The notes under the pieces: model-generated
Told to the model about the DNA's origin: nothing
What the model saw: the letters and a program-made list of their open reading frames with translations, nothing else
Databases searched by the model: none
Part shown: positions 8,805-16,888 of the stretch, piece by piece
Layout of the letters: each line of letters opens with the position of its first letter
How positions within the stretch are numbered: the stretch's first letter is position 1
Origin: Paludibacteraceae bacterium
GTDB lineage: Bacteria > Bacteroidota > Bacteroidia > Bacteroidales > Paludibacteraceae
Assembly (NCBI GenBank): GCA_905233415.1
Contig: CAJOEX010000004.1
Coordinates: 35,862-99,861 of the forward strand
Length of the DNA stretch: 64,000 nucleotides
Reading direction: 5' to 3'
Program-made: the position numbers and the translations under genes

Positions 8805-9512
8805 TTATCGGCACTCTCTCGGGCTGAATTCGCCGTACTCCTCAAAGGTATAATTCAGAAAATCGTTCATCGGCTTGGCTGCTTTGGCAATTTCCACCAC
8901 GCAGTCCAAAAAGTCCGGTGCACAGACTTGTCGGTTCGTCAGCGGCGTAGAGAACGTAAACATCTTCCGTTTGAGCCAGTCCGCGTGCACAAAGTCCGGG
9001 TCAAAGCCTGCAGGCACTTTCTTCAACATCCAGTCCGTGTCGAAATCGCCGAAGTACTTCTGCCAAGCGGGATGAGCCATGATTGCCTCGACTTCCTCGT
9101 AGTTGGCTTCAATCTCTTTGCGCAGGGCTTTGAGCAAGTCCGGCGTCGGGTCCCAAATACCGCCGGCAAACAGACAGTGGCCGGGCTGGAAGTGGACATA
9201 ATACCCGCCGCGAAGGGATTTTTTGCCGCCTTTGACGGCAGGGAATACCCCGAACCATTCTTTGTACGGGCGTTTGTCGTGTGAGAAACGCACGTCGCGA
9301 TAAATGCGCCAAACGCAGTCCTTGGGCTGCAAACCGGCAAGTTCAGGGTCTATTTCGTCCGCCAAACGGGCAATGTATGCCGCCGAAAATTCAAGAAACG
9401 CCTTGTGTGCTTCGTCATAGCGGGCTTTGTTGGCGGTAAACCAGTCGCGGTTGTTGTTCATTGCCAAATCGGCAAGAAAATCAAGGATATGTGCGATGTT
9501 GTAGTTTTGCAT
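8805..9512 (-). CDS. DUF2461 domain-containing protein
   Basis: A 235-residue cytoplasmic protein of the DUF2461 family. Recognisable features are the opening LDFLADLAMNNNRDWF, the basic block RIYRDVRFSHDKRPYKEW at about residues 69-86, GGYYVHFQPG near 102-111, and LKRKMFTFSTPLT near the C-terminal third. Length is typical. The molecular function of the family is not established. It is the last gene of the minus run rfbD - DUF4153 - DUF2461 and ends within reach of antisense transcription from the 8594 promoter. Confidence 0.85.
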   Translation of the reverse strand: MQNYNIAHILDFLADLAMNNNRDWFTANKARYDEAHKAFLEFSAAYIARLADEIDPELAGLQPKDCVWRIYRDVRFSHDKRPYKEWFGVFPAVKGGKKSLRGGYYVHFQPGHCLFAGGIWDPTPDLLKALRKEIEANYEEVEAIMAHPAWQKYFGDFDTDWMLKKVPAGFDPDFVHADWLKRKMFTFSTPLTNRQVCAPDFLDCVVEIAKAAKPMNDFLNYTFEEYGEFSPRECR

Positions 9513-9530
9513 TTTTGTCGTTTTGATTGG

Positions 9531-11258
9531 TTATTTCATAAACAGGTATCCTACGTAATGAACAGAGAGCGTACTATCACTATATACACTTATCTCTATA
9601 CTTTCCGGTACAAATGCCGCTGTGCCTTCCCGCGACGGAATAACCATCGGCAGGTCGTGCTCATAGTTATACTTCATCGCCGCCGTATCAATCAGCAATG
9701 TGGTCTCTGAATAGTTGTCGTAAAGCGGCAGTACGCCATTTTTGATTTTGTTCATGTGGCTTTCAACATCACCGGCATATGAATTTCTGAACCTGAACGT
9801 AGTAAATGGACCTTTCGGACAAGTCATTGTGCCATCGTACTGGAAATATATGTTTCGCCGATAGAACGGCTGCGGAGCTGCCTCTTCGTCGTCGTTCCGC
9901 GCGTATTTCCACTCATAAGAGAAGTATTCTTCAGTATCATAGCCATTGTACCGGTTCAGATAGCACGCAAGCTCACATATCTCTTCTATTTCATCCCGTG
10001 TCAGATTACAGCCTTGGGCAGCCAGTTCCTCGCCCGTCATCCATCCCCAACCCTTCGGGAACGGAAGTTGCGCATTCTTTTCCGCAATCAACTTGTCCAC
10101 CTTGTGCATCATCACTTTCTTGGTAATGAAGAAATAGTTGAGCGGCTGGCCGGACGATAGTATGAATATTGCCGCAAAAGACAAATAAATCCAGCGGAAT
10201 CGTTTGGTTTTGCTCACTAAAACACCTATGCAGACCGCATAGAACCACGCCAGAACCGTTGCGAGGTATAGCCTGAGTTCCGTAATGCCATAGTTGCCGA
10301 TTCGCACGCCGACTGCCACTGTCATCAGCACCAATAACGGCAGAATGGCTATCGGCAGCCAGCGTGTAAGCAACTTTGCCTGCCATGTGCCGCCTTCCTT
10401 AATTTGCGGATAAAGCAGGAAGTAGCACAGCACATACATCGCCATCACCGCTGAAACCAAGTACGAAATCAATCCTTCCGGCAGATTCCAGGTAATCAGA
10501 ATCCGAACGGTATAAACATACAGCACCAGCATATACGCGCCCAAAAGCGGAATAAACAGCCAACTGACCGTATTGCGCAGGAACTTGGACATCTCCGTCG
10601 AAGTATTGTGCTTGCGTTCGCCGGACGGAACAAGCGCAAAGAACAGCACTCCTTGAATCAGCACCAGACTGATGATTGTCAGTACGAGAGGAACGGTATC
10701 GCCGCGAGTCGGAATGCGGAACAATGCCGCCGTGCCGTATAGCAAGCCTAACAGCCCGCCGTCCATAAATGCGGCAACAAGCAGACTGATAACGTATGCA
10801 CGCAGGTTGGCAAAGATAAAGTGCCAACTCTTGACATCGTCTTTCTCCCGCAGATACGCCACAAACGGAATAGCCGCCAATACTGCAACCAGCCAAGCAA
10901 TATTGCCAACGATAAACGGCATGTGACGCTCCCAATTGAAATGGGTCAGAAACAATGCGCCGCAATAAACCGTCCATGCCACAAGGACTGCTGTTTTGAC
11001 AATCCGATAGCGTTTCCTGGTTGCCGGAGAACTTTGTTCTTCGCCCCAAAGCGAAAGCAGGTAGTCAAACAGGATTCCGCCGCAAAGAAAGAACAGTACC
11101 GTAGTAATGATATCGTCATCCAGCCGTTCGCCACAAGCCAGACACGAAAGGAAGACGGTCAATAGCACCAACAACGCCACCGCAATCGGAAAGCGGTACG
11201 TCATCTGTTGAAGGCTTTTGAGTAGCGCCTTGGGGGAAAGAACTTGTTTCAGTTTCAT
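9531..11258 (-). CDS. DUF4153-type polytopic membrane protein
   Basis: A 575-residue inner-membrane protein with about ten hydrophobic helices over residues 20-375, followed by a soluble C-terminal domain of about 190 residues. The N-terminal pattern (Tyr-Arg-Phe-Pro followed by paired helices) and the helix layout fit the DUF4153 family common in Bacteroidota. Function is unknown. It lies 17 nt after rfbD and 18 nt before DUF2461 on the same strand, suggesting co-transcription rather than a shared pathway. Confidence 0.7.
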   Translation of the reverse strand: MKLKQVLSPKALLKSLQQMTYRFPIAVALLVLLTVFLSCLACGERLDDDIITTVLFFLCGGILFDYLLSLWGEEQSSPATRKRYRIVKTAVLVAWTVYCGALFLTHFNWERHMPFIVGNIAWLVAVLAAIPFVAYLREKDDVKSWHFIFANLRAYVISLLVAAFMDGGLLGLLYGTAALFRIPTRGDTVPLVLTIISLVLIQGVLFFALVPSGERKHNTSTEMSKFLRNTVSWLFIPLLGAYMLVLYVYTVRILITWNLPEGLISYLVSAVMAMYVLCYFLLYPQIKEGGTWQAKLLTRWLPIAILPLLVLMTVAVGVRIGNYGITELRLYLATVLAWFYAVCIGVLVSKTKRFRWIYLSFAAIFILSSGQPLNYFFITKKVMMHKVDKLIAEKNAQLPFPKGWGWMTGEELAAQGCNLTRDEIEEICELACYLNRYNGYDTEEYFSYEWKYARNDDEEAAPQPFYRRNIYFQYDGTMTCPKGPFTTFRFRNSYAGDVESHMNKIKNGVLPLYDNYSETTLLIDTAAMKYNYEHDLPMVIPSREGTAAFVPESIEISVYSDSTLSVHYVGYLFMK

Positions 11259-11275
11259 GGTTCAGTTGTCGCGAC

Positions 11276-12136
11276 TTATAACCGGACAAGACATTTGGCA
11301 AGACTGTCCTGCCATTCCGGGATGTGAATATTGAATGTGCGTTTGATTTTAGTCTTGTCAAGCACGGAATATTTAGGCCGCGGCGTCTTGTAGGCGTATT
11401 CTTCCGAGCGGATTGGCGTGACCTTGCATGCAATGCCTGCCTGACGGAGAATCTCTACCGTAAAATCGTACCAGGAGCAAACGCCCTCGTCGGTGAAATG
11501 ATAAATGCCTGCGTGCCACTCGGGAGCCTCAATAACGGCATAAATGGCTGCGGCTAAATCCGCTGCGTAGGTTGGTGTGCCGATTTGGTCATCGACCACG
11601 CGCAGTTCGTCACGTTCTGCACCCAGTCGCAGCATCGTTTTCACGAAATTGTTGCCGTACGGTGAGTAGAGCCACGCTGTGCGGATGATTACCGCTTCCG
11701 GATTAGCAGCCGTCAATAGCTGTTCTCCTTCTAATTTTGTCCGTCCGTAGGCTGTTCGGGGCGCAACCGCATCGCTTTCAAGGTAAGGTGTGCTTTCACT
11801 TCCTGAAAATACATAGTCCGTGGAAATATGAATTACTTTTGTACCGGCCAATCCCAAATTCTGTACAGCCTGAGCGTTTATCAGCCGTGCCGTAGCCTCG
11901 TCTTCTTCTGCTTTGTCCACGTTCGTGTACGCGGCGCAATTGACAATCAGGTCAATCGCGTTTTCTGCCACAAACTGTTTGATGGCGTCACGGTCGGTAA
12001 TATCCAACTTCTGCACGTCGCCGGCATCCGTACCCGCGACATCCGTAAAGAAGTATTTGTGATTCGGGTGTGTGGCGCTCAAATTGCGCATTTCCGTCCC
12101 TAATTGGCCATTACAGCCGGTAATGAGTATATTCAT
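11276..12136 (-). CDS. rfbD: dTDP-4-dehydrorhamnose reductase
   Basis: A 286-residue NAD(P)H-dependent short-chain reductase making dTDP-L-rhamnose for surface polysaccharides. It has the Rossmann motif TGCNGQLG at residues 6-13, the YGRTKLEGE active-site motif (Tyr-x3-Lys) near residue 127, and the RTAWLYSPYGNNFV segment near 145. The frame is open upstream to 12184, but the ATG at 12136 gives the family N-terminus MNILITG and lies 17 nt behind a -7 box. Other rhamnose genes (rfbABC) are not in the window. Confidence 0.93.
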   Translation of the reverse strand: MNILITGCNGQLGTEMRNLSATHPNHKYFFTDVAGTDAGDVQKLDITDRDAIKQFVAENAIDLIVNCAAYTNVDKAEEDEATARLINAQAVQNLGLAGTKVIHISTDYVFSGSESTPYLESDAVAPRTAYGRTKLEGEQLLTAANPEAVIIRTAWLYSPYGNNFVKTMLRLGAERDELRVVDDQIGTPTYAADLAAAIYAVIEAPEWHAGIYHFTDEGVCSWYDFTVEILRQAGIACKVTPIRSEEYAYKTPRPKYSVLDKTKIKRTFNIHIPEWQDSLAKCLVRL

Positions 12137-12153
12137 AATGCTCCAATTTGCCG

Positions 12154-12161
12154 CAAAATTA
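12154..12161 (-). promoter_or_regulatory. rfbD: -7 box of the rfbD promoter
   Basis: TAATTTTG on the minus strand, 17 nt upstream of the rfbD ATG. Confidence 0.65.
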
Positions 12162-12240
12162 CTACAAAATTTTGAATTGTGCAAATAATTCAGTAGATAA
12201 TTGTCAGAAACTATTAAAACTATCAGTCAGCAGGCAATTG

Positions 12241-13149
12241 TTACCATTTGACGATTGCTGTCAGCGGATAGTGGTCGGAGCAGTTGATGCGGTCTATGTG
12301 CGTGGAAGCCGGTTGCAAGGACTTGGAGCACAGCACATAGTCAATCCGGATGCCGACATGCCGTTTGGTCAAGGTTGCTCCCCATCTGCCGACACTGCTT
12401 TCCAAGAAGCAATCCCGCAGGTCTGTACTGCGCATTTTCAAATACGTGTAGGACAGCGGAATCGCGTTGAAATCCCCTGCCACAATCACCGGATAGGGTG
12501 ACTTTTCTATTTCCTGCCGAATCGCCCGCACTTGTTCGTGGCGGATGGTGCGTGCCGACTCTAATTTGCCGGAAATGCGTTGGGCGGATTCTTTTATCGC
12601 ACCGCTTTCGATGGAGTCCGGCAGGTCGGTTACGGTCAGCTTGTTCGATTCCAAATGGTTGTTGAACAGCCGGAACGTGTCTTGCCCGACCGCCACGTCG
12701 CAATAATTGGAGATGTTTCCGCGAGAAGTGTAGCGAATCGTGTTCTTGTTCAGCAGCGGATACTTGCTGAATACCGCTATGCCGTATTGGTGGCGTTTGT
12801 TGTAGATTTTGAAGTCAAAATACGTGTACGGATATTTGCTCAACGCCTTGCGTAGTTCCGGCAGCGTGAGGTACTTTTCGGATTTATACACATCCACTTC
12901 TTGCAGGCAAACAATGTCAGCATCCTGTTTGCGCAGAAAGTGTACAACCGGATTTTCATGCGCTTTAGCGTACATGCCCATTTGGTGGGTGTTGTAGGTC
13001 AGTACAGACAACTGATGCTCAAGACCTTCCGTGTTCGGCTTCCGGTGTGAAAAGAGCAAAGACCCCGTCCAAACCAGCACCGCAAGCACAATCACCGAAG
13101 GCAGTATCCTCCGGAGACATCCTTTGCGTTTGGTTTGTTTGGGTTTCAT
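12241..13149 (-). CDS. Membrane-anchored endonuclease/exonuclease/phosphatase family protein
   Basis: A 302-residue protein with an N-terminal membrane anchor (residues about 15-33) and an EEP (DNase I-like) domain. Catalytic motifs: LTYNTHQMG near 50, CLQEVD near 83, FNNHLES near 162, AGDFNAIP near 222 and SDHYPLTAI at the end. These support metal-dependent phosphoester hydrolysis; the substrate could be a lipid phosphate, sugar phosphate or nucleic acid. It starts 5 nt after the porX stop and is the last gene of the PASTA-rluD-porX run. Confidence 0.85.
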   Translation of the reverse strand: MKPKQTKRKGCLRRILPSVIVLAVLVWTGSLLFSHRKPNTEGLEHQLSVLTYNTHQMGMYAKAHENPVVHFLRKQDADIVCLQEVDVYKSEKYLTLPELRKALSKYPYTYFDFKIYNKRHQYGIAVFSKYPLLNKNTIRYTSRGNISNYCDVAVGQDTFRLFNNHLESNKLTVTDLPDSIESGAIKESAQRISGKLESARTIRHEQVRAIRQEIEKSPYPVIVAGDFNAIPLSYTYLKMRSTDLRDCFLESSVGRWGATLTKRHVGIRIDYVLCSKSLQPASTHIDRINCSDHYPLTAIVKW

Positions 13150-13154
13150 AGGCG

Positions 13155-14690
13155 TTATTTCGGGTCAAGCGTAATGAGTGGAATTATCAGTTCTTCCATC
13201 GATATTCCGCCGTGCTGGAAGGTGTTGCGGTAGTACTGGGCATAGTAGTTGAAATTGTTCGGATAGCCGAAAAATTCTTCGCCCGTACAGAATACATAGC
13301 TGCTGCTGACATTCGGACAAGGCAAGCCGACCTGCTTCGGATGCGTGATTTCAAAGGCGTTCTTGCTCTGGAAATTCAGCGATTTGCCCACCTTGTAGCG
13401 CAGGTTCGTGTTCGTGTTCTTATCGCCGATAATCTGCACGGGATTCTGTACGCGAACCGTTCCGTGGTCGGTTGTCAGGACAATTTTATAACCTAATTGC
13501 GCAATCCGGCGGAAGAGTTCATAGGTCGGCGAATGCTTGAACCAACTGAGCGTCAGGCTGCGGTAAGCCGCTTCGTCGTTACACAGTTCGCGCATCATTT
13601 TGCTGTCTGTGCGGGAATGCGAAAGCATGTCAATAAAGTTCAGTACAACCACATTCAGCGGCGTCTGCAAGCCTTTGAGTTGCTTGATGACGCGCTCGCA
13701 GAAGTCCGACTCGTTGATTTTGAAATACGAGAAGCCGTAATGCTTGCGGAAACGGTCCAGTTGCGTTTGAATCAGTTCCTTCTCATTGAGGTTCTTGCCT
13801 TCTTCCTCATCTTCATCAACCCACAGATTCGGAAACATCTCTTGAATCTGCAGCGGCATCAGTCCGGCAAAGATAGCGTTTCGGGCATATTGTGTCGCGG
13901 TCGGCAGAATCGATAAATACGTACTTTCGTTCGCCACATTGAAGAACTCGCTGATAAGCGGCTGAATCGTCTTCCACTGGTCGTAACGGAAGTTGTCAAT
14001 GACGACAAAGAACACTTTTTCGCCCTTGTCAAGCATCGGGAACAGCACGTTCTTGAATATATCCGGCGACATCATCGGCCGTTCGCCCGAAGTGAACCAG
14101 TTCTCATAGTTCTTGGTGATAAACTTGGCGAATGCAGCATTTGCCTGTTGCGACTGCATGTGCAGCATTTCCCGCATGGACGAGTCCACGTTTTGCAGCT
14201 CCAAATCCCAGTGGGAGAGTTGTTTATAAACCGCCATCCATTCTTCTACCGTTTTCGCCGTATCAATCATGAAACTGATGTCGGAAAACTCCTCCTGATA
14301 GCCTCGGTTGGTGTGTTTTTCCACAATCTCACGCTGATGAATGTGCTTTTTGAGACACAACAGGATTTGGTTCGGGTTGACGGGTTTGATAAGGTAATCG
14401 GCTATTTTCGCACCAATTGCCTGTTCCATTATCCGTTCTTCCTCACTCTTGGTAATCATTACCACCGGCAGGCTCGGACGCAGGGATTTAATCGTTTCCA
14501 GCGTCTCCAAACCGCTCAATCCGGGCATGTTCTCATCCAAGAAAACAATGTCTAACGGTTCGTTACGGCAATAGTCTATCGCATCCTGACCGTTGTTGGC
14601 GGTCAGCACATCGTAACCTTTTTCCTGCAAAAAAATGATATACGGCTTGAGGAGATCAATCTCGTCATCAGCCCAGAGTATTCGGCTCAT
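13155..14690 (-). CDS. porX: PorX, response regulator with PglZ-type domain (T9SS regulator)
   Basis: A 511-residue protein. An N-terminal receiver domain (residues 1-120) has the acidic pair ADDE at 7-10, the phospho-acceptor Asp52 in FLDENMPG and LIKP near 103. A helical linker follows and then an alkaline-phosphatase-like PglZ domain with FVVIDNFRYDQW near 230, NFIDMLSH near 350 and LTTDHGTVRV near 405. This architecture is PorX, which with the sensor PorY controls type IX secretion genes. The start at 14690 gives MSRILWADDE and is preceded by GGAGGAAAT, an SD-like site rare here. It overlaps the rluD 3' end by 23 nt. The sensor porY is not adjacent. Confidence 0.92.
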   Translation of the reverse strand: MSRILWADDEIDLLKPYIIFLQEKGYDVLTANNGQDAIDYCRNEPLDIVFLDENMPGLSGLETLETIKSLRPSLPVVMITKSEEERIMEQAIGAKIADYLIKPVNPNQILLCLKKHIHQREIVEKHTNRGYQEEFSDISFMIDTAKTVEEWMAVYKQLSHWDLELQNVDSSMREMLHMQSQQANAAFAKFITKNYENWFTSGERPMMSPDIFKNVLFPMLDKGEKVFFVVIDNFRYDQWKTIQPLISEFFNVANESTYLSILPTATQYARNAIFAGLMPLQIQEMFPNLWVDEDEEEGKNLNEKELIQTQLDRFRKHYGFSYFKINESDFCERVIKQLKGLQTPLNVVVLNFIDMLSHSRTDSKMMRELCNDEAAYRSLTLSWFKHSPTYELFRRIAQLGYKIVLTTDHGTVRVQNPVQIIGDKNTNTNLRYKVGKSLNFQSKNAFEITHPKQVGLPCPNVSSSYVFCTGEEFFGYPNNFNYYAQYYRNTFQHGGISMEELIIPLITLDPK

Positions 14691-15696
14691 ATTTCCTCCA
14701 TTTCTCAATTAAGTTCGACATATCTTCGGGCCATTCGCTTTCAAAAAACATCCGTTCGCCCGTTCGCGGATGCGTGAATCCGAGTGTTTTGGCGTGCAGC
14801 ACCTGTCGCGGACAGAGTGCAAAGCAGTTTTGAATATATTGCTTGTATTTCTGTGTCGGCAGACCTTTCAGGATTTCCGTTCCGCCGTATTTCTCATCGC
14901 AGAACAGCGGATGCCCAATGTGCTTCATGTGGACACGGATCTGGTGGGTGCGTCCTGTCTCAAGCCTGCATTCGACCAGCGTCACATACATAAAACACTC
15001 CAACACCCGCCAATGCGTAATCGCTTCCTTGGCATTGGGATTGTCCTCAAGATTCCACACCTTATATATAGTACGGTCGCGGTTGTCACGTGCCAAAGCT
15101 CCTTCAATCGTTCCGCTGTCTTCGGCAAACGTTCCCCAAACCAACGCATTGTATGTCCGTTCGGTGGTGTGCTCAAAGAACTGGAGCCCGAGATTCGTCT
15201 TGGCTTCCGGCGTTTTGGCGATGAGCAGCAGACCAGAAGTGTCCTTATCTATGCGATGCACAAGCCCGATGTTCGGATTGTTGATGTCCAGTTTGTCACC
15301 GAAATAATAGGCAAGCGCATTCAACAAGGTATGTTCGTAGTTCCCGTGTCCCGGATGAACAACCAAGCCCGCAGGTTTGTTGATGACCAGCACATCTTCA
15401 TCCTCATAGACCACGTTCAGCGGAATATTCTCCGGCTGAATCGTGTAATCGTGCGGTTCGTGGTCAAGCAGCACCTGAATGACATCGAGCGGTTTGACCT
15501 TGTGGTTGCTGCTGACAGGCTTCCCGTTGACCAGCACATTGCCCGCATCAGCCGCATTTTGGATGCGATTGCGCGAAGTGCCTGCCATGTGTTCTGTCAG
15601 GTACTTGTCCACACGAACCGGCGTTTGGCCTTTATCCACCTCACACCGCCAGCGTTCCCACAACTCTTCCTGTTCTATGTCCTCAAAGTCAGTCAT
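14668..15696 (-). CDS. rluD: RluA/RluD family pseudouridine synthase
   Basis: A 342-residue enzyme that isomerises uridines in 23S rRNA (RluD sites expected at positions near 1911-1917). It has an S4 RNA-binding domain at residues about 25-90 (RVDKYLTEHM...SRNRIQ), then the catalytic domain with INKPAGLVVHPGHGN near 105 and the active-site motif GLVHRIDKDTSGLLL near 148. It starts 3 nt after the PASTA protein gene, a pairing usual in Bacteroidota. RluD rather than RluA/C is inferred from the N-terminal S4 domain and length. Confidence 0.9.
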   Translation of the reverse strand: MTDFEDIEQEELWERWRCEVDKGQTPVRVDKYLTEHMAGTSRNRIQNAADAGNVLVNGKPVSSNHKVKPLDVIQVLLDHEPHDYTIQPENIPLNVVYEDEDVLVINKPAGLVVHPGHGNYEHTLLNALAYYFGDKLDINNPNIGLVHRIDKDTSGLLLIAKTPEAKTNLGLQFFEHTTERTYNALVWGTFAEDSGTIEGALARDNRDRTIYKVWNLEDNPNAKEAITHWRVLECFMYVTLVECRLETGRTHQIRVHMKHIGHPLFCDEKYGGTEILKGLPTQKYKQYIQNCFALCPRQVLHAKTLGFTHPRTGERMFFESEWPEDMSNLIEKWRKYEPNTLG

Positions 15697-15699
15697 CCA

Positions 15700-16521
15700 T
15701 TAGAAAAACTCTTCCTCGTCACTCTCTTCTATTTGAGAGGCAGCCTTCTCAATGTCGGTCGAGAGATACAAGTCCACACGAGAACCCTCTACAATAATAG
15801 TGCCAAAGGTGGGTTCCTGCTTGTAAACAACATATAAATCGGCCGTCGTTTCGGTCGGCTCGACATCGTATTCGTATATTCCGAGCGTTAGCGACTTGCT
15901 CAGCAGTAGTGACCGTGCATCGTTCAGTTTCATGCCGCAAAGATTGGGCACAGTAATCTTCTCGGTGCCTTTGCCGCAACCAACAACCAGTGTCACTTCG
16001 CTTCCTTCGTCAAGCCGTTCGCCGGGTTCGATGGTACGCTCGTCAATCCGAACATCCAGAACCAAATCCTTGTATTCCGACGGTTCGTAGGCATAATCCT
16101 TCACGCTTATTCCCAACGATTTGAGCGTTGCTTCCGCTTGCCGGTAACTGATGTCGTGCAAATCCGGCAATGGCACTTGACGCACGCTGTTTGCGTTAAT
16201 AATCACATAAACTGTCCGGTCTTTTTTGGCATGACTGGCGGCAACCGGATTCTGCTCCACAATCGTCCCGAGCGGCACCTTCTTCGAGTACGTCGAATCA
16301 ATCACCTCCAAGTGCAAGCCTTCATGCTCAACGGTCACACGCGCTTCTTCCAGATACATGCCGGTAATGTTCGGCACATCCACCTCAATGCCGTGTTGCG
16401 TGTAATTCTTGAGCCAAGCCATTAAAACAAACAACGCCACAATTGCAATAATCAGAGCTGCAATTAGGTTTTTTACCACAAAACTGACGTTTTTTTCCTG
16501 TGAAATACTGCTTTTTTTCAT
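15700..16521 (-). CDS. PASTA domain-containing membrane protein
   Basis: A 273-residue protein with a short cytoplasmic N-terminus, one membrane helix (about residues 17-36) and three PASTA repeats outside (about 45-110, 112-180, 183-255), each with the VPNITGM/PDLHDISYRQA/VPNLCGMKL pattern. PASTA domains bind muropeptides or penicillin-like ligands in other proteins; there is no kinase or transpeptidase domain here. The tail ESDEEEFF is acidic. The frame extends upstream to 16572, but that part contains the promoter, so the ATG at 16521 is chosen. Confidence 0.9.
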   Translation of the reverse strand: MKKSSISQEKNVSFVVKNLIAALIIAIVALFVLMAWLKNYTQHGIEVDVPNITGMYLEEARVTVEHEGLHLEVIDSTYSKKVPLGTIVEQNPVAASHAKKDRTVYVIINANSVRQVPLPDLHDISYRQAEATLKSLGISVKDYAYEPSEYKDLVLDVRIDERTIEPGERLDEGSEVTLVVGCGKGTEKITVPNLCGMKLNDARSLLLSKSLTLGIYEYDVEPTETTADLYVVYKQEPTFGTIIVEGSRVDLYLSTDIEKAASQIEESDEEEFF

Positions 16522-16541
16522 AAAAATGTAAAAATATCGTG

Positions 16542-16549
16542 CAAAAGTA
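16542..16549 (-). promoter_or_regulatory. -7 box of the PASTA/rluD/porX operon promoter
   Basis: TACTTTTG on the minus strand, 20 nt upstream of the ATG at 16521, divergent from the lipoprotein promoter. Confidence 0.7.
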
Positions 16550-16558
16550 CTACTTTTT

Positions 16559-16589
16559 TTTGATATTTGCAAAAAATGTACTAACTTTG
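16559..16589 (+). promoter_or_regulatory. Promoter of the small lipoprotein gene
   Basis: TTTG at 16559-16562 and TAACTTTG at 16582-16589, 19 bp apart. A 7-bp leader hairpin (ATTTTCG at 16596-16602 with CGAAAAT at 16611-16617) follows. Confidence 0.75.
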
Positions 16590-16642
16590 CCGCCGATTTT
16601 CGGAATAACTCGAAAATATAACCATTTTAAAGCTTTAAAAGT

Positions 16643-16828
16643 ATGAAGAAAGTATTATTTATTGCTGCCGTTGCTCTTTGCGCAATGGGTTGCTGCAAGA
16701 AAGCTGACAACAAATGCTGCGAGCAGAAATGCGAAGAAGCTACTGAAGTTGTAGCTGAAGAGGCTCCCGTTGAAGAGGCTCCCGCAGAGGAAGCTCCTGT
16801 TGAAGAGGCTCCCGCAGTTGCTGAGTAA
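16643..16828 (+). CDS. Small Cys- and Glu/Ala/Pro-rich lipoprotein
   Basis: A 61-residue protein with a lipoprotein signal peptide (MKKVLFIAAVALCAMGC; lipobox ending at Cys17). The mature part has a cysteine cluster (CCKKADNKCCEQKCEE) followed by four EEAPV/EEAPA five-residue repeats. It is expected to be anchored in a membrane. No known domain is seen; metal binding by the cysteines is possible but unproven. It is monocistronic with its own promoter and terminator, which supports a real, expressed gene. Confidence 0.8.
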   Translation: MKKVLFIAAVALCAMGCCKKADNKCCEQKCEEATEVVAEEAPVEEAPAEEAPVEEAPAVAE

Positions 16829-16864
16829 TTCACAACAAGCAAAAGAGATTGTCGTTTAGACAAC

Positions 16865-16888
16865 AAGAGAGGCAGATGCCTCTCTTTT
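16865..16888 (+). terminator. Intrinsic terminator after the small lipoprotein
   Basis: AAGAGAGGCA (16865-16874) pairs with TGCCTCTCTT (16877-16886), followed by T residues. The CotH gene ends within it from the other strand. Confidence 0.85.

Noticed and set aside
8712..9284. 190-codon plus-strand ORF opposite DUF2461
   Set aside because: Antisense shadow of a well-supported gene; the translated sequence has no domain pattern.
14770..15837. 355-codon plus-strand ORF opposite rluD and the PASTA gene
   Set aside because: Spans two clear minus-strand genes; no promoter and no family resemblance.
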